Below, piece after piece: positions 1-10,914 of a DNA stretch of 64,000 nucleotides. Position 1 is the stretch's first letter. The number at the start of each line of letters is the position of its first letter. A program made the position numbers and the translations under genes. Origin of the DNA: Daphnia pulex (Eukaryota; Arthropoda; Branchiopoda; Diplostraca; Daphniidae); contig NC_060024.1 in the NCBI RefSeq assembly GCF_021134715.1, forward strand, positions 6,448,001-6,512,000. The letters are read 5' to 3'. The notes under the pieces were generated by a model that saw only the letters and a program-made list of their open reading frames with translations, ran no database searches and was not told the origin of the DNA.

Positions 1-365
1 CCTACAGTCATTACGTCATCGATTTATCAACGACGCCGTCCAAAAGTCACATAATTGCTAGCCTATAATATCAGTCCTGTATTGGTTTTGTGTTATTTCC
101 CATCGTGTCTAATAATGCCCCAAGGCACCTGTATCACCTATATCACCTGTATGTGGTCTCGTCCGATATGTATCCGTCGGCCGGACGCCATCGGTTCGTT
201 CCGTTATCAGCCAACAGATGCATCAGAGATAAAATCGGACGATATATTTCGACAAGTATTGATTTCTGTTTTCGATTGGGAAATTAAATTACGTAAAATT
301 GTTAGCGCAGAATTATAACATCGAAAGTTTATTTAAATTTCCAGCATAGGCAAATTAGACAAAAG
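1..365. other. No gene recognised; left edge of window
   Basis: I see no splice-supported or family-recognisable coding sequence here. The short open frames on the plus strand have no recognisable motif. The right part must contain the 3' untranslated region of the minus-strand gene that ends at 366. Confidence 0.5.
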
Positions 366-1220
366 TTAAAGACTACCCCATCCGGTGCGGAGGCAATCGA
401 TGTGGACAGTCGGATCAAGAGCGTCGTTGCACCAGGTGCATTCAGTCCTGCTGGATCCTTGATTTTCTTCGCCGACCAACCAGAAGGCCCGGAAGGCATC
501 GCCCAGGGGCTTGTAGTCGTCCAGCGTCAGGTAGCCTTGGTAATCCTGCGAGAGCCAATCGGCATCTTTGGCAAACTGCTCCAGAAAATTCGGTTGAATC
601 TTGGCCAGCCGAGATTTGGAGTAGCCGAACTTGTTGGCCGTCAGCCGGGTCCGCATGGCGCAGCGCAGGAACTCGTAGCGGTCAGAACGGCACATGGTGC
701 ACATTCGGTAGGGTGCTTTGCAATTCCGCCGGGTCATGGCCTGGATGTAAGGTTCCACCCCGAATTCCATCAGCTGGGTGAGCACGTTGAGACGCTCCAT
801 CGAGTTGGGCCGGTTGTCCGTCATCCATTCCAGCACCGACCGGCTCGTCATTTGCTCGTCCGTCAATTTTGGCATGACCGGGCGAATGGCCGGCCACTGA
901 TGGGCCATGGGCTTTTTCGGGGTGCAGCACGGCCGGACGCAAGTGGTTGAATTGGGCGGGGCCGGCATCAGCGGATGAGTTGGACAGAGTTCGGCCGGTT
1001 CGATTGGACAAAGTTGATGCGCCGTACAGTTCGGTGGCCGAGGGCAATTGCAATTGGCGTCCGCCAGGGTCGCATTGGCGTCGGCTGCCCGGTTGACTGG
1101 GCAGAATCCGAAGTAGACGGTCAATCCGGTGGCCACCATTAGAACTAGTCCGGTAACAACGACGGCGATAAGAGACAGAATCAATTTAATCGTTTCCTCC
1201 ATTGTGATGTGATTAATCAC
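366..1220 (-). CDS. Unrecognised Cys/Pro-rich type II membrane protein
   Basis: This is a single uninterrupted frame of 284 residues. About 11 N-terminal residues precede one strongly hydrophobic segment (residues about 12-38), so a type II membrane or signal-anchored protein is likely. The following 60 residues are rich in Cys and Pro (NCNCPRPPNC, then CPIEPAELCP, then CVRPCC). Three N-glycosylation sequons (N49-A-T, N64-C-T, N90-S-T) fit a lumenal or extracellular location. The C-terminal 170 residues hold further Cys pairs (CKAPYRMCTMC near 167-177, CTWC near 261-264) and a basic stretch near 188-208. A start at Met7 is equally possible and keeps the membrane segment. I do not recognise the family. 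It lies 448 bp downstream of the MFSD8-like gene on the same strand, with its own presumed promoter between. Sequence, topology and sequons are seen; function is unknown. Confidence 0.7.
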   Translation of the reverse strand: MINHITMEETIKLILSLIAVVVTGLVLMVATGLTVYFGFCPVNRAADANATLADANCNCPRPPNCTAHQLCPIEPAELCPTHPLMPAPPNSTTCVRPCCTPKKPMAHQWPAIRPVMPKLTDEQMTSRSVLEWMTDNRPNSMERLNVLTQLMEFGVEPYIQAMTRRNCKAPYRMCTMCRSDRYEFLRCAMRTRLTANKFGYSKSRLAKIQPNFLEQFAKDADWLSQDYQGYLTLDDYKPLGDAFRAFWLVGEENQGSSRTECTWCNDALDPTVHIDCLRTGWGSL

Positions 1221-1667
1221 CGTAATTTCATTAAGGGGGGATGCCTTTATTTATGCCATTCGTCTTACAAAATTGTGTCGGCACAGCCTCTGACTGCTCG
1301 TTTTTGAATAATTAACGAAAACGATGATGTAATACAATATTTGAAATAGTTTCCATCTGTTCATCGGCTTTTTACGCATTTATTTCAATATTTTGTACAA
1401 TCGTCAAACATTTCGTCAACAAATGAAACAACAAAATATATTGTGGCTGGGCCATCGTTATCTCGACTTTGTGTGTGTAACAGATAACATCCCGAACCCG
1501 CCGCCAGGGGTCTAGACAATATCGAACTGTAGTTGCGTTTTAGTTATATTGATATTATCGAGCGACAAAATGGACATTCTAAGGCCGTTTGTTATTTTTT
1601 GTAGCCGGACAAATATAAAATAGGACTAGTCATTTGAGAAAAATGATTGAGGGCGAGGTCTCTTTAA
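1221..1667. other. Intergenic spacer
   Basis: AT-rich spacer between two minus-strand genes. By position it should hold the 3' untranslated end of the MFSD8-like gene (stop at 1668) and the promoter of the membrane-protein gene (start at 1220). I found no clear TATA/initiator pair or RNA gene. Confidence 0.45.
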
Positions 1668-3975
1668 CTAAGAGTGGGCGTGTCGATATGGGACAAGGCG
1701 ACGGAAGGATAAGGCGAAGATGACAAGGACGACCACCATGACGGACGTCAGGAAACCGCAAGTGGCCAGCATGCCGAAGGCGGCGTACAAACTGGTGACG
1801 CAGAGTGGACATAGGATTCGAGCCACGGCCGTTCCGGCGCCCAAAAGTCCCGTCCAGGTGCCCTGTCATTTTTACCGACATTAATCAAAGTCCCAAATTT
1901 AAATTTGCCGCCAAATTCACCTGCGGATAAGGGCCGAGAACTTTGCTGAAAATGACGTTGACCATCATGATGGCGATGGGGACGCCGGTGAAGATGAGCA
2001 GGTAGCCTGCGATCAGCTGTTCAGAGTGGATGGCTGGAATCTCGCAACACCAGGGCTGAATGTCGACCGGACAACCGGCTCCTAATTTAATCGACATTTT
2101 AAATTTACCGCCAAAAAATCAAATAGTTAAATTGATGTATACCATCCGTCAAGGCTGTAGTGGCGTTGTAACAAATTGGGAAATCATCTTCGATGCTGGG
2201 CGATTCCAAGAGATTCCACGACTTAGAAAGGCTCACCGTCGTTAATTCTATCAAAAAAGATTTGGGTTTGATTTGATCAATAGATGGAGCTGGGCGTCAA
2301 AAAAATCTACCGTCAATTGTTTCGTTGATGAATTTCAACGGTGGCAGAGGACCGCCGTAAGGATAGACGCAGATAACTCCCGACATGGCGAATAGAATTC
2401 CGACCATCAACACAATCCGTTCACCCACTCTAGAAGAAATAAAATAAGCGGGAAATTCAAAAATTCAAATGAACGAATAACTTTGACAATAGTCTGGTGA
2501 TTATTACTTGCGGGATATTGGGCCGACTAAGCCAAACATGAAGAGACCGTAGACTCCGGCTGCCGAATACATGATGCCCACCAAGACTACCGCCCGGGTC
2601 GGAGTCACGCCTAGCTGCTCAATCACCACCAACGTCGCCGTGCTGCAATAATCAAAAGGCAAATGAAATCATTTCAAACATTTGTCCAATCCAATTTTTT
2701 TAAAAATACCTTTCGATGAAATTGAAATTAAATTGGGTCGTGGCAGTGATGACGATGCAGACGACCAAAGCCACTTTGTCCGGCTTCATTTTTTTGACAA
2801 TTTCTTCGTCGTCGGGTGAGGATTTCTTGAGTCCCCTGGCGGCCAAATAGTCGCCCTCCTCTTTGGCGATGTAGAACTCGGTGAAGATGAACGGCATCAG
2901 GACGACGATGTTGATGAGCGACAGTAGAACGGCCAGCCAGGCCGGAGCCGTGTACATGTTCCAGTAGATGTGGGAATCGTTGCCAATCGGACGGTCTTGC
3001 CCGTCGCCCAGAGACGCAAACGCCGCCTGGATCACTGTTCTCATCAACTTCAATTTGAAAAATTTAAAATTCCCAGTTGAAATGGAATCAATTTTCTTAC
3101 GTGGTCCGATGATAAAGGCCGAAGACTTGGACATTTGTAGAAGAGACAGGGCCGTCGTCCTCTCTTTGACCGTGCTGGCCGAGGCGACGTAACTGTAACC
3201 CAAAGTGGACGTCCCTTTGAAAATTCAAAAAATTTGATAAATCATTCAAATTTTAAATTTTCCCGGGTGTTTTTTTTTGGTTTACCGCTAGCGGCTCCGA
3301 TGACGAATCGAGCTGCAAAGAGGTACCATTTCCTCGGCTCGGGTAAGGCCGAGATGCAGGCGTAAAAAGTGAAGCCGACGGCCATGATGAGCGTCGAAAT
3401 TATAGCCGGAATTCGGATCGATCCCAGTCGATTGCCCAGGAAACCCATCAGCGGACTGAAAAAGAGCTGGGCCAGCGGCTGGGACGCGATGTACAGTCCC
3501 AGAAACTCGGTGCCGGCTTCTGGATCCATCTGGAATAGGAATGACAAAAATATTGAAATGAAATTGATAGCCAAAAATGATGAAATAGAATTATTTTAAA
3601 AATGATAAAACTTAATAGGTCCAAGTAAGGTTTGGCGCTGGTCATGACGATCGAGATGGACAAGGCCAGGATGAAGGCCGTGAAACAGATGACACCCAAA
3701 CTGAAATAGCGCCGCTTGCGCACCTTGGCCGGCTCCATGAGTTTGGCGTAGTCGGGCAACGGCTGTTTCTTATCCGCATCCTCTCTAACAATAATTCAAA
3801 TCAATTCAATACACATTATTTCATTCATTTCTCATTCGACTGAAGCCTATCACCTGATATCGCCGGATGATGGATGATCGCCATTACTTTCTGTTTGTTT
3901 GTTCACCGCTGATATTTGTTTCGGATCGTAAATGGGTTCCACACTGTAACTTTTACTTGCTCCGCGTTTCAACAT
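1668..3975 (-). CDS. MFSD8: MFSD8/CLN7-like major facilitator transporter, copy 1
   Basis: Ten exons: 3975-3854, 3784 to about 3619, 3529-3286, 3214-3101, 3034-2710, 2642-2508, 2429-2311, 2247-2143, 2081-1921, 1862-1668, giving about 561 residues (human MFSD8 is 518). All junctions but one have GT-AG ends and matching phases. Hallmarks of the lysosomal MFSD8 family are visible: a first helix ending TSAKPYLD, MDPEAGTEFLGLYIASQPL, the LGSIR loop, TVKERT after helix 4, and near the C-terminus CPVDIQPWC then FSKVLGPYPQ-GTW. The N-terminal 50 residues are hydrophilic and cytosolic. By family, it is a multi-pass transporter-like protein of the lysosomal membrane. Oddity: exon 2 has no GT donor where copy 2 has CAG|GTTCAT. 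The sequence there reads GACCTATTAAGTTTT, and retaining the 89-bp intron shifts the frame and stops at 3448. The gene may use a non-canonical splice or be a young pseudogene. Confidence 0.8.
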
Positions 3976-4587
3976 TTTCTTTGATTTCAACTGGTCGATT
4001 TGATTCTGGCATCAAACGACTCTCAGGCTCGATTCTCTTCTGATTTCCTGTTGTTTTCTTTCAGGGTTGTAGACATTTCAGCAAGTCACGAAACGTTACA
4101 AAACACTGCTGGCCAGCTGATTAGACGCATTGTCCAACGCAAAGCACACGGCCTTTGATTGCCTCTTATCAATAGAAAAGTGAATTATCTAGGCTTGGGA
4201 TTTTCAAATAAATAGTTGAAATGATCTGGCCCGCGTTGGCTGGACGTTGATACGGACATCCCGATCCCGTGCAGCAGGCGACTCAAAGCGACAGACTAAC
4301 AGCACAATCACACAGATATGAATCGCATCGAGAAAATGGACTTTGAATCAGTTTCAATTTAACCACAAACAAGAAGCTCATCAGGGAAACCCACGGGCTA
4401 TCAAAGATAAGGTGCGATGGCGAATGACTCGGCAAAAAAATGTTCGAATTTGTTCGACAGGATTAACGCAATTGGTAGACAATTGGTAGAAATAGAAGTT
4501 GACTCACCAGTTGTATTCATTTCGTGATTTTAAATTGGCGGGAAATTAGAAAAAATTAATTACCAAACGACGTGTTGCACTGATCTA
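3976..4587. other. Intergenic spacer between the two MFSD8-like genes
   Basis: Non-coding as far as I can see. It must contain the 5' region of MFSD8 copy 1 (start codon 3975-3973) and the 3' end of copy 2 (stop 4590-4588). No RNA gene or repeat was recognised. Confidence 0.45.
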
Positions 4588-7069
4588 TTACGTGATTAAG
4601 AAAGGAATGGGCTCTTCGATGTCTTCGTAGCGATAGGGGACCAGGTGTCGGTAGTAGATGAGGAGCAACATGAGGACGAGGACCATGATGCCCGTCATAA
4701 AGGCGAAAGCGGCCAAGGGCCCGAAGGCCGAATAAATATTCGTGACGCAAATGGGACAGAGAACTCGAGCGAAACAGGCACCAGCTGCCAAAATGCCCAT
4801 CCAAGTGCCCTGTCCAATTATTTTAAATTAGAAAATAAATGAGAAGAAATAAATCATTAAAAAAACAAATAACGGACCTGTGGATATGGGCCGATAATTT
4901 TACTAAAAATGGAATTCGTCATGGCGGCTCCCATGGGAAATCCCGTCACAATCAGGACGAAACCGGCAATCAGCTGCTCGGGTCTGATAGCCGACGTGTA
5001 TCCGCACCATGGCTGGACATCGATCGGACAACCTCCTACACGGAAAACAAATTGAATCAGTCAACTATTCACTAATACAATTAAATGGTAGAAATAATGA
5101 CCGGAAATATCGTGGGGACCCATCGACGTCAACGACAGCCACCCGTAATTGTAGTCCAGCGTCAGCTGCTGGACCAGAGTGTCGTTATTGGCTCCTATTG
5201 TAGACGTGATGCTGTGGCTGCTGTTCAAGTACTTGATGGGCGGAGGTGGGCCGCCGTAGGGAAAGAGCAAAACTGGACCGATGGCCAGCAGGAAGATGCC
5301 AATAATGAGAAGAATTCGCTCGCCCAGTCTGTCATAAATGTCGTTAATAAGTTGAATTAATTTTGTTACTTTTTAAAACTTTTTACCTGCGTGACAATGG
5401 GCCCAAAATGGCGAAGATGACGCCACTGTAGACCCCGGCCCCGGCGAAGGCCAGGCCCACGACGACGATGGCCGATTTCTCCGACAGGCCCAGCTGCTCG
5501 ATCGTCAACAGGGTGGCCACACTTTCCAGGAAGATGAAATTGAACTGGACAGAAGCGAATATGACAATGCAGACGATCAAGGCCCACTTGTCGGGCCGCT
5601 TCTGCCGCTGGATCTTTTTGGCCATTTCTGCGGGCGACGGGCAGGCGGCCGTCGCCGACCGCTTCTTAGCGGCCATCGTGGCCACGAAATCACCTTCCTT
5701 CTTGGCCACGTTGTGTTCGGTGAAGACGCCGGGCAGGAACACTAAAGCGTTGAGCAGGGCCATGCTGGCCGAGAGCCACGACGGGCCGGTAAACAAATTG
5801 AGGTAGAGATCGCCGCCCATGGGGATGTCCGTGCCAACACCCAGCGGTGCAAAAGCCAACTGAATAACTGCCATTAATAATTATAATCAAATTCTGTTGG
5901 AAATGAATCAATTCAATTAAAAATACCTGGTCCGAGGACGAAGGCCGTCGAACCGGCCAGACTGAAAAGCGAAATGGCCGTTGCTCGTTCTTTGACCGTC
6001 GTGGCCGATGCGATGTAACTAAAGCAGAGCGTAATCGATCCTGAAAAAGATTCAAATTAGAATTAAAAATAATAATAATCAGAGAAAAATAATTCGAGTC
6101 GATCAAACCGGCAGCGGCTCCGACGAGGAAACGGGCGGCGAAGAGGTACCAGCGCCTCTGCCCAGGCAGAGCAGACACGCAAGCGTAGAGGACGAATCCG
6201 GCGGCCAGGATCAGAGTCGACAAGATGGACAATAATCGAATCGATCCGAATTTGTTGCCCAAATAGCCAAGGAGTGGACTGAAAAATAATTGGGCCAGCG
6301 GCTGGGCGGCGATGAACAAGCCGAGAAATTGCGTTCCAGCTTCCGGGTCCATCTGGAGATATCAGAAAAAAATGATTTAAACAATAAAAATGAATGAAAT
6401 AAGAATTATGAGAAAAATGAACCTGATCGAGATAAGGTTTGGCGCTGGTCAGGATAATCGAGAAGGATAAATTAAAGGTGAATGCGGTGAAGGTGATGAT
6501 GGCCAAGCTGAAATAGCGCCGTTTGCGTTCTATTTCCGGTTCCACTTGCTTGGCGTAGTCCACTTCGTCGACTCCAGAACCCATCATTTCTGTTTCACCC
6601 CGGAGATCACTTTTCCTGCAAGAAGAATCATCCAAGATAGTTTCAAGTTTTAAAGTTTATCATTAGACAGCTAATTGATTCTTACGAGCATGCGACCTTG
6701 CGAAAAAAAACTGATAGTTTGCGCAAAAAGGTTCTCAATTAAAAAGGGAATTTTCATTCCTAGATATTCAATAACTCCTCCCCAACAGCTCAGCGATTAA
6801 ATTGAAGTGGGCGGAAAATTTTACCTTGGCGTCTTTCCAACCCTCCCCCTTCTGTCTGGTTGTAAATACATAACTGTGCAAACTGTACGTGGCAGCAAGT
6901 TATTGGTCAATAATAATTAATAAACGTGACAAGAACGTATTAATCTTTAAAAAAGTCATTTAAAATAGAAAACTCACTTTGGGGTATCATCGTCGATCGA
7001 CTTGTCTTCTGCTGAACTGCCGAGATTTTTCTCTTCGAACGAATAACTGCCACTGCGACCGCCCACCAT
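4588..7069 (-). CDS. MFSD8: MFSD8/CLN7-like major facilitator transporter, copy 2
   Basis: Eight exons: 7069-6978, 6615-6423, 6352-6109, 6040-5927, 5867-5387, 5328-5102, 5035-4878, 4809-4588. All have GT-AG ends and consistent phases, giving 576 residues. It starts MVGGRSGSYSFEEKN, a hydrophilic cytosolic tail. Multi-pass features shared with copy 1 include TSAKPYLDQ, MDPEAGTQFLGLFIAAQPL, LGNKFGSIR, TTVKERA, CPIDVQPWC and FSKIIGPYPQ-GTW. By family, this is the lysosomal membrane transporter whose human orthologue is the CLN7 Batten-disease gene. Exons 3 and 4 match copy 1 exactly in length (244 and 114 nt), which supports the model. Copy 2 lacks two introns that copy 1 has, after the FNFI segment and after the P-P-P-x-K-Y/F segment. 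The gene and its upstream region were later copied twice to the right (23.2-24.2 and 29.8-30.9 kb). No defect is visible, so this is probably the functional copy. Confidence 0.9.
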
Positions 7070-8065
7070 TTTTCACTTCACTTGAAAACGTTCAATCTCC
7101 TTTTTGGAAATGTACCAAAAATCACGATTCGCAAATGATGGAGGAATAAATAAATAAAAAAGAAAATCTAAATTTTTAAAAACAAATACGAAAAATACGA
7201 ATGAAGTGCTCGGTAAAATGACACACTCCCAAATAGCAGGAGAGAATCGAAAATTGTTCTGGAACACAGTGTCGTCTGTCTGCTTTAACTTTCCATGGGC
7301 GACTGTCAGGTATATGGCCATTTTGATCCTTTTTACTTACCCGCCTTTCTTTCTTTCTTTTTTTGTTTCTGAATTCCCATCATCTTATTCTCGTTAGCAC
7401 GTTTTGGTTTTCGATCCTTCCCTCCTTCTCCCACCTCCCCCTTAAAATGATGGCCGCCAAATTCGAATGCAGCAACAATAACTTTCTTTCTAGCAATCAC
7501 CAAAGAGGCTGAGCGGAATCTTTATGGGTTAACACTGATTCCATCTTATCGATTTCGTCAACTCGACACCATTCTGCTCCATTTCACAAGTGCATGTTAT
7601 TTTCGTTGAAAGACTTTCTAAAATTGGATGACAGATAATATAGTATAGGGCGATCGGATGTGACGGCAACAATAATAAGTTGGCCATCAGAAGCGGTCGA
7701 TATGAAAATGTTTAGATTAATTTTATTTTCTATGGGGTCGGCAGTATTAATCATTCTTCTGTTTGTCCCGTCATGACAGTTTGGACTAAAGCCCCACCAT
7801 TTTCCCGCACAGCAGCGAACACAGAAAACGTTTTCAAAAATATTTTTCTTTTGCTGAGCGCTAAAAACTATTCTCGTTTGAGTCATGAGAAAAACTGATA
7901 CTAATACGTCGATTTGGGATTGATTGACTGGAATTTATTTGATGAGCCAAAGAATAGTTTATAATCAAAAAGTAAGATTAAAAAAAAGCCTAGGTACAAA
8001 GTAGTTGGAATGAGCTTTCTATTTTCGAAGTATAGAATATGCCACTGAGTATTTTCCTGTCATAA
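7070..8065. promoter_or_regulatory. Upstream region of MFSD8 copy 2, conserved in three copies
   Basis: The stretch from about 7100 to 7700 is repeated with high similarity at 24220-24800 and 30340-30900, each time directly upstream of a full or broken MFSD8 copy on the minus strand. It includes a conserved block around 7210-7310 and pyrimidine-rich tracts at 7340-7440. The short open frames (for example 7584-7886 minus) are not preserved between the copies, so I regard the region as promoter and 5' flank. Conservation is seen; promoter function is inferred from position. Confidence 0.5.
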
Positions 8066-8192
8066 CTAAGAGGCTGCCGAACAGCAGAGGACTTTGATTT
8101 CAGTCCAACATTGTTCGCCGTCGCCCGATGAGCTGTTTTCACGAGCGACGTGACCCAGCACGTCGTCACACCCTCCGTTACAAAACGGAGAC
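8066..8192 (-). pseudogene. Truncated copy of the Cys-rich secreted peptide gene
   Basis: The minus strand encodes the last exon of the small Cys-rich family found at 25.2 and 26.2 kb: LSPFCNGGCDD, then ARENSSSGDGEQCW, then VLCC and the stop at 8066. The first family Cys (of the C-I-W motif), the acceptor site, and the signal-peptide exons are missing. The sequence right of 8192 instead matches the region upstream of the intact gene at 26.87 kb, so exons 1-2 and part of the last exon were deleted. It is a broken gene. Confidence 0.75.
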
Positions 8193-8869
8193 AATTGAAT
8201 CGTTGCCATAAATGGACAGCGCATTTGATAAGAAATGCCAAACTATACTCGAGATTTCCGATGGGGATTTAGAAAATCCAGAATTTAGGGAAAAGGAGGA
8301 AACTTCGGTGAAACCCAGAGATGAGGAGATGACCAAGAAAACCAACAGATGATATAATTCCCTATTTTCACCCATTCATCCGGGCCCAATCACAACGTCC
8401 CTTCGGGTCATACGGGCGAAAAAGCCTTCCGTCCATTATGAAGAAACGGAAATGAAAAAGGTGGCAACAAATACATTAATTTTATGCAATTTAATTTTAT
8501 TAAATTGCCAAAAGGGAAGTTTCTGGGAGTGGTATCTGACCAGTGGCCACGCTCTTACTTCATTGCGCTGCATACTGGGCCGTAATTGTGCCATCTAGTG
8601 CTACCGAGTGAACGGCAACCGTCGATGACACTCAGGGGCTAATCGTACGAACTTAAGGACACAACTTCAGAGCGTGTGCCAGCCAGTCAAGAATACCAGG
8701 GTTATATGGGTAACGATCTTTATAGATAGACGTCCTTTATCGCAACAGGAGGTGAATTTAGAAATAAATTGACACGTAGAGATTAGTAGTTTTAGTAGTT
8801 AGAAGTTGAGTTAGCAGTTAGATTTATTAGTAGTATTGAGCCGACAGTTGATGGGGAGCATTATACAAT

Positions 8870-8948
8870 GTGTAGGGACAGAGAATCGAACACGGGATAA
8901 TTTGGTGGGATTCAGTGTGCTCTAACCATTGCGCTAAGGTTGCACGTC
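8870..8948 (-). pseudogene. Degenerate tRNA-like sequence
   Basis: On the minus strand an A-box-like TAGCGCAATGGTTAGAGC is followed about 25 bases later by a B-box-like GTTCGATTCTC. The acceptor and anticodon stems do not pair convincingly, so this is a tRNA relic or a tRNA-derived SINE head. A second copy lies at 27505-27580. Confidence 0.4.
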
Positions 8949-9043
8949 TCAATGTGTATTAAATCGAATCAGTATAGGCCTATACAGACGCCTTGGGGTC
9001 CTTGGTGGCGATACACTTTTCGCGATATTATCATTTCAAGCGT

Positions 9044-9119
9044 ATAGATGTGGCCTAATGGATAAGGCGTCGGCGTACAAAACTTGAAGTCTTCGGGTTT
9101 AAATCCTGTTTGAGAAGTT
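9044..9119 (+). pseudogene. Degenerate tRNA-Arg copy
   Basis: It shares TGGCCTAATGGATAAGGCGT (D-arm) with the intact tRNA-Arg at 27665-27737. The anticodon loop is rearranged, the T-arm reads GGGTTTAAATCC in place of a perfect stem, and the acceptor ends no longer pair. It is a decayed copy within duplication block A. Confidence 0.7.
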
Positions 9120-9448
9120 GACCAACAACTTCATGTACGTATTAACTTAAACAATGAGTAATGATAATAAAAGAGTCACCCGAAAGCACAAATAATTGGG
9201 CATTTAAACATTTTAATGCTTTCACTCTGACTGTTATCAATTATTATAAAAAGCGAATTGTGATACGTATAATATTGGTCCTTTTTATAGCTACAACATA
9301 AAATTAGACTTAAATCGAGTGTCGTTGGCTTTCAATTTGTGTGTCCTTAACACCAGCCGCGGAGAAATACCCTGCAACCTGAACCGGCCAATAACCTGAT
9401 CCCGAACTCTGACTCCCCTACGAATGAAATAAGAACTCTTCCTCGCGT

Positions 9449-9820
9449 GTGGCTCTTGAACGATTAGCGACGTTAGAAAAAACTGAAACTTGCGATTCAC
9501 CTGATAAATTACTGGATGCCGTTCAGGGCGCTCCTATTACTAAACGACAGTTATATTCTGTCGATGACTTCAGCGATGATGATCACGACGAACACGATGC
9601 TATTTACATGTATCCTGATGCAGGCGATCCATCGGATCAACGAACGGCAGATTCGGAATTGGTACGGACCGCAAATGAAAATTTTTTCCATCAGAACGAA
9701 AATTCGTATGAATTCCCCCTGGTCTTCCCCTTCAAGACTATCCCCACATGCTTAATGTACTTATGTAGAAATCTTTGGATTAATAGGATCGGACCCCGAT
9801 CTGAAGCCCGCCGTACATAG
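9449..9820 (+). other. Open frame of uncertain status, acidic product
   Basis: A frame of about 123 codons opens at a GTG. It has a coding-like acidic middle (DDFSDDDHDEHDAIYMYPDA) and no recognisable domain. It has no homologous partner in the other copies of the surrounding duplication. It could be an exon of an unrecognised gene, a transposon remnant, or chance. Confidence 0.2.
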
Positions 9821-10204
9821 GAAGGAACACTCATTCTAACGCTTATAGAAAGAGAGACGAAACGCTGGAAGACCTTTTGTCCGACGCGCTTTCACAGTAT
9901 CATGTGACTGTGGCGTCCAATTGGAAATGATCAGCATTCTAAAGCCGATTATAGTTCACTAGATAATCATCCGGCTGCATCCGGTGCGAAAATAGTAATA
10001 AGCCAATGATAGCGAATGATTTAACAAATTCGAAAGTGACAAGAGCTCTACAGTCGTTCAGCCATAGTGTTACGTGGTTACACGCACCGCTATACCACCC
10101 CCTACACGCGTTTCACTGGCCTTCTATAGAGTTCTGATCCGATGTGGTTTAATAAGGTCTTGACAAGGTGTGTTTCCTGATCCAGTTCATGAATGACGTC
10201 ACTC
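9821..10204. other. No gene recognised
   Basis: Unique-looking non-coding sequence to the left of the GT31 tandem duplication, whose left copy begins near 10205. I see no RNA gene or repeat. Confidence 0.4.
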
Positions 10205-10516
10205 TGGTGCACACGTCAAAAAATTTCGCTTGGGCGCATCTGCCCAAATAACTGACGATTCCAGCTTGGATCCAAGGCGATCCTGGAAGGGTCCTGAAGT
10301 GTTTTGAGACGCATGTCAGAGACATCTAGCGGTAAAATCAAATACTTTTTGAATTACAGCAAGGTCCTTTAGTAGTGTTGTTACGATACATTTTCTTCGC
10401 TTAATATTGAATGTTTTTTTTTGCCTTGAATGCTAGGCTATCAGGTTTACTATTGGAAATTAGAACATGTATACGAGTGACACATGAAAAGTAAAAAAAA
10501 AAAAAAAAAAAAAAAA

Positions 10517-10546
10517 TTGGCTCCGATACACATCAATCAGAGCCAA
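10517..10546 (+). other. Conserved 7-bp hairpin next to a poly-A tract
   Basis: TTGGCTC and GAGCCAA form a perfect 7-bp stem with a 16-base loop, directly after a run of more than 20 A residues. The hairpin is unchanged in the right copy, where the poly-A run is shorter (about 15318-15334). It lies about 140 bp upstream of the presumed GT31 promoter. Function unknown. Confidence 0.35.
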
Positions 10547-10656
10547 CCCTAATTTGCGCACCACGTTTCTCGAGTCAGGTTAAATGTCGTGCTGGTTTGA
10601 TGACGACGGATCAAATATTAGAAAGGAAGTTTCATTTTACCAACATAGCGTTTTCG

Positions 10657-10764
10657 TATAGCTCCTTTAAATTGCATTGCATCAGTCTCTTGTTAGCATA
10701 TTACGTTGGCAGGTCTTCGTCGCGACTCGCGAGAATATTTGTGCGAAAGCAGTTGGCTCTAAAG
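10657..10764 (+). promoter_or_regulatory. Candidate GT31 core promoter and 5' UTR exon, copy A
   Basis: TATAGC at 10657-10662 lies about 25 bp before TCAGT at 10682-10686, the arthropod initiator consensus. A donor-like AAAG|GTAACT follows at 10765 and an acceptor-like AG immediately precedes the start codon at 10915, suggesting a short non-coding first exon. The arrangement is conserved in copy B. Confidence 0.4.
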
Positions 10765-10914
10765 GTAACTACATTCAAAAGGAAACTAATTCCACTAAAT
10801 AGAACTTGATTTACAGCACATAAGAGAGGTAAATGCCATATATTATTAGTTTATTACTTAAAATCGTGTAGTTTAGAACTCATATTTTCAATATCTCGAT
10901 ATTAGAATAATAAG

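Larger units (their letters stand above)
8200..9335. repeat. Segmental duplication block A, right part
   Basis: The stretches 8200-8270, 8470-8760 and 8870-9335 match 26872-26980, 27060-27350 and 27500-27985 in the same order, and partly 32300-33080. The block contains a conserved non-coding segment (8565-8765), a degenerate tRNA-like sequence on the minus strand and a degenerate tRNA-Arg on the plus strand. It forms the right end of a unit whose left end is MFSD8 copy 2. Confidence 0.7.

Noticed and set aside
7584..7886. Minus-strand open frame of 100 codons near the MFSD8 promoter
   Set aside because: The same region in block B has a different frame and many indels, so the frame is not conserved.
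9449..9820. Retroelement gag or protease fragment
   Set aside because: No zinc knuckle, protease or integrase motif is visible. It is listed only as an uncertain open frame.
10597..10809. Short open frame upstream of GT31, with a partner at 15400-15633
   Set aside because: The frames start differently and overlap the presumed promoter and 5' UTR intron. Similarity is explained by the duplication itself.
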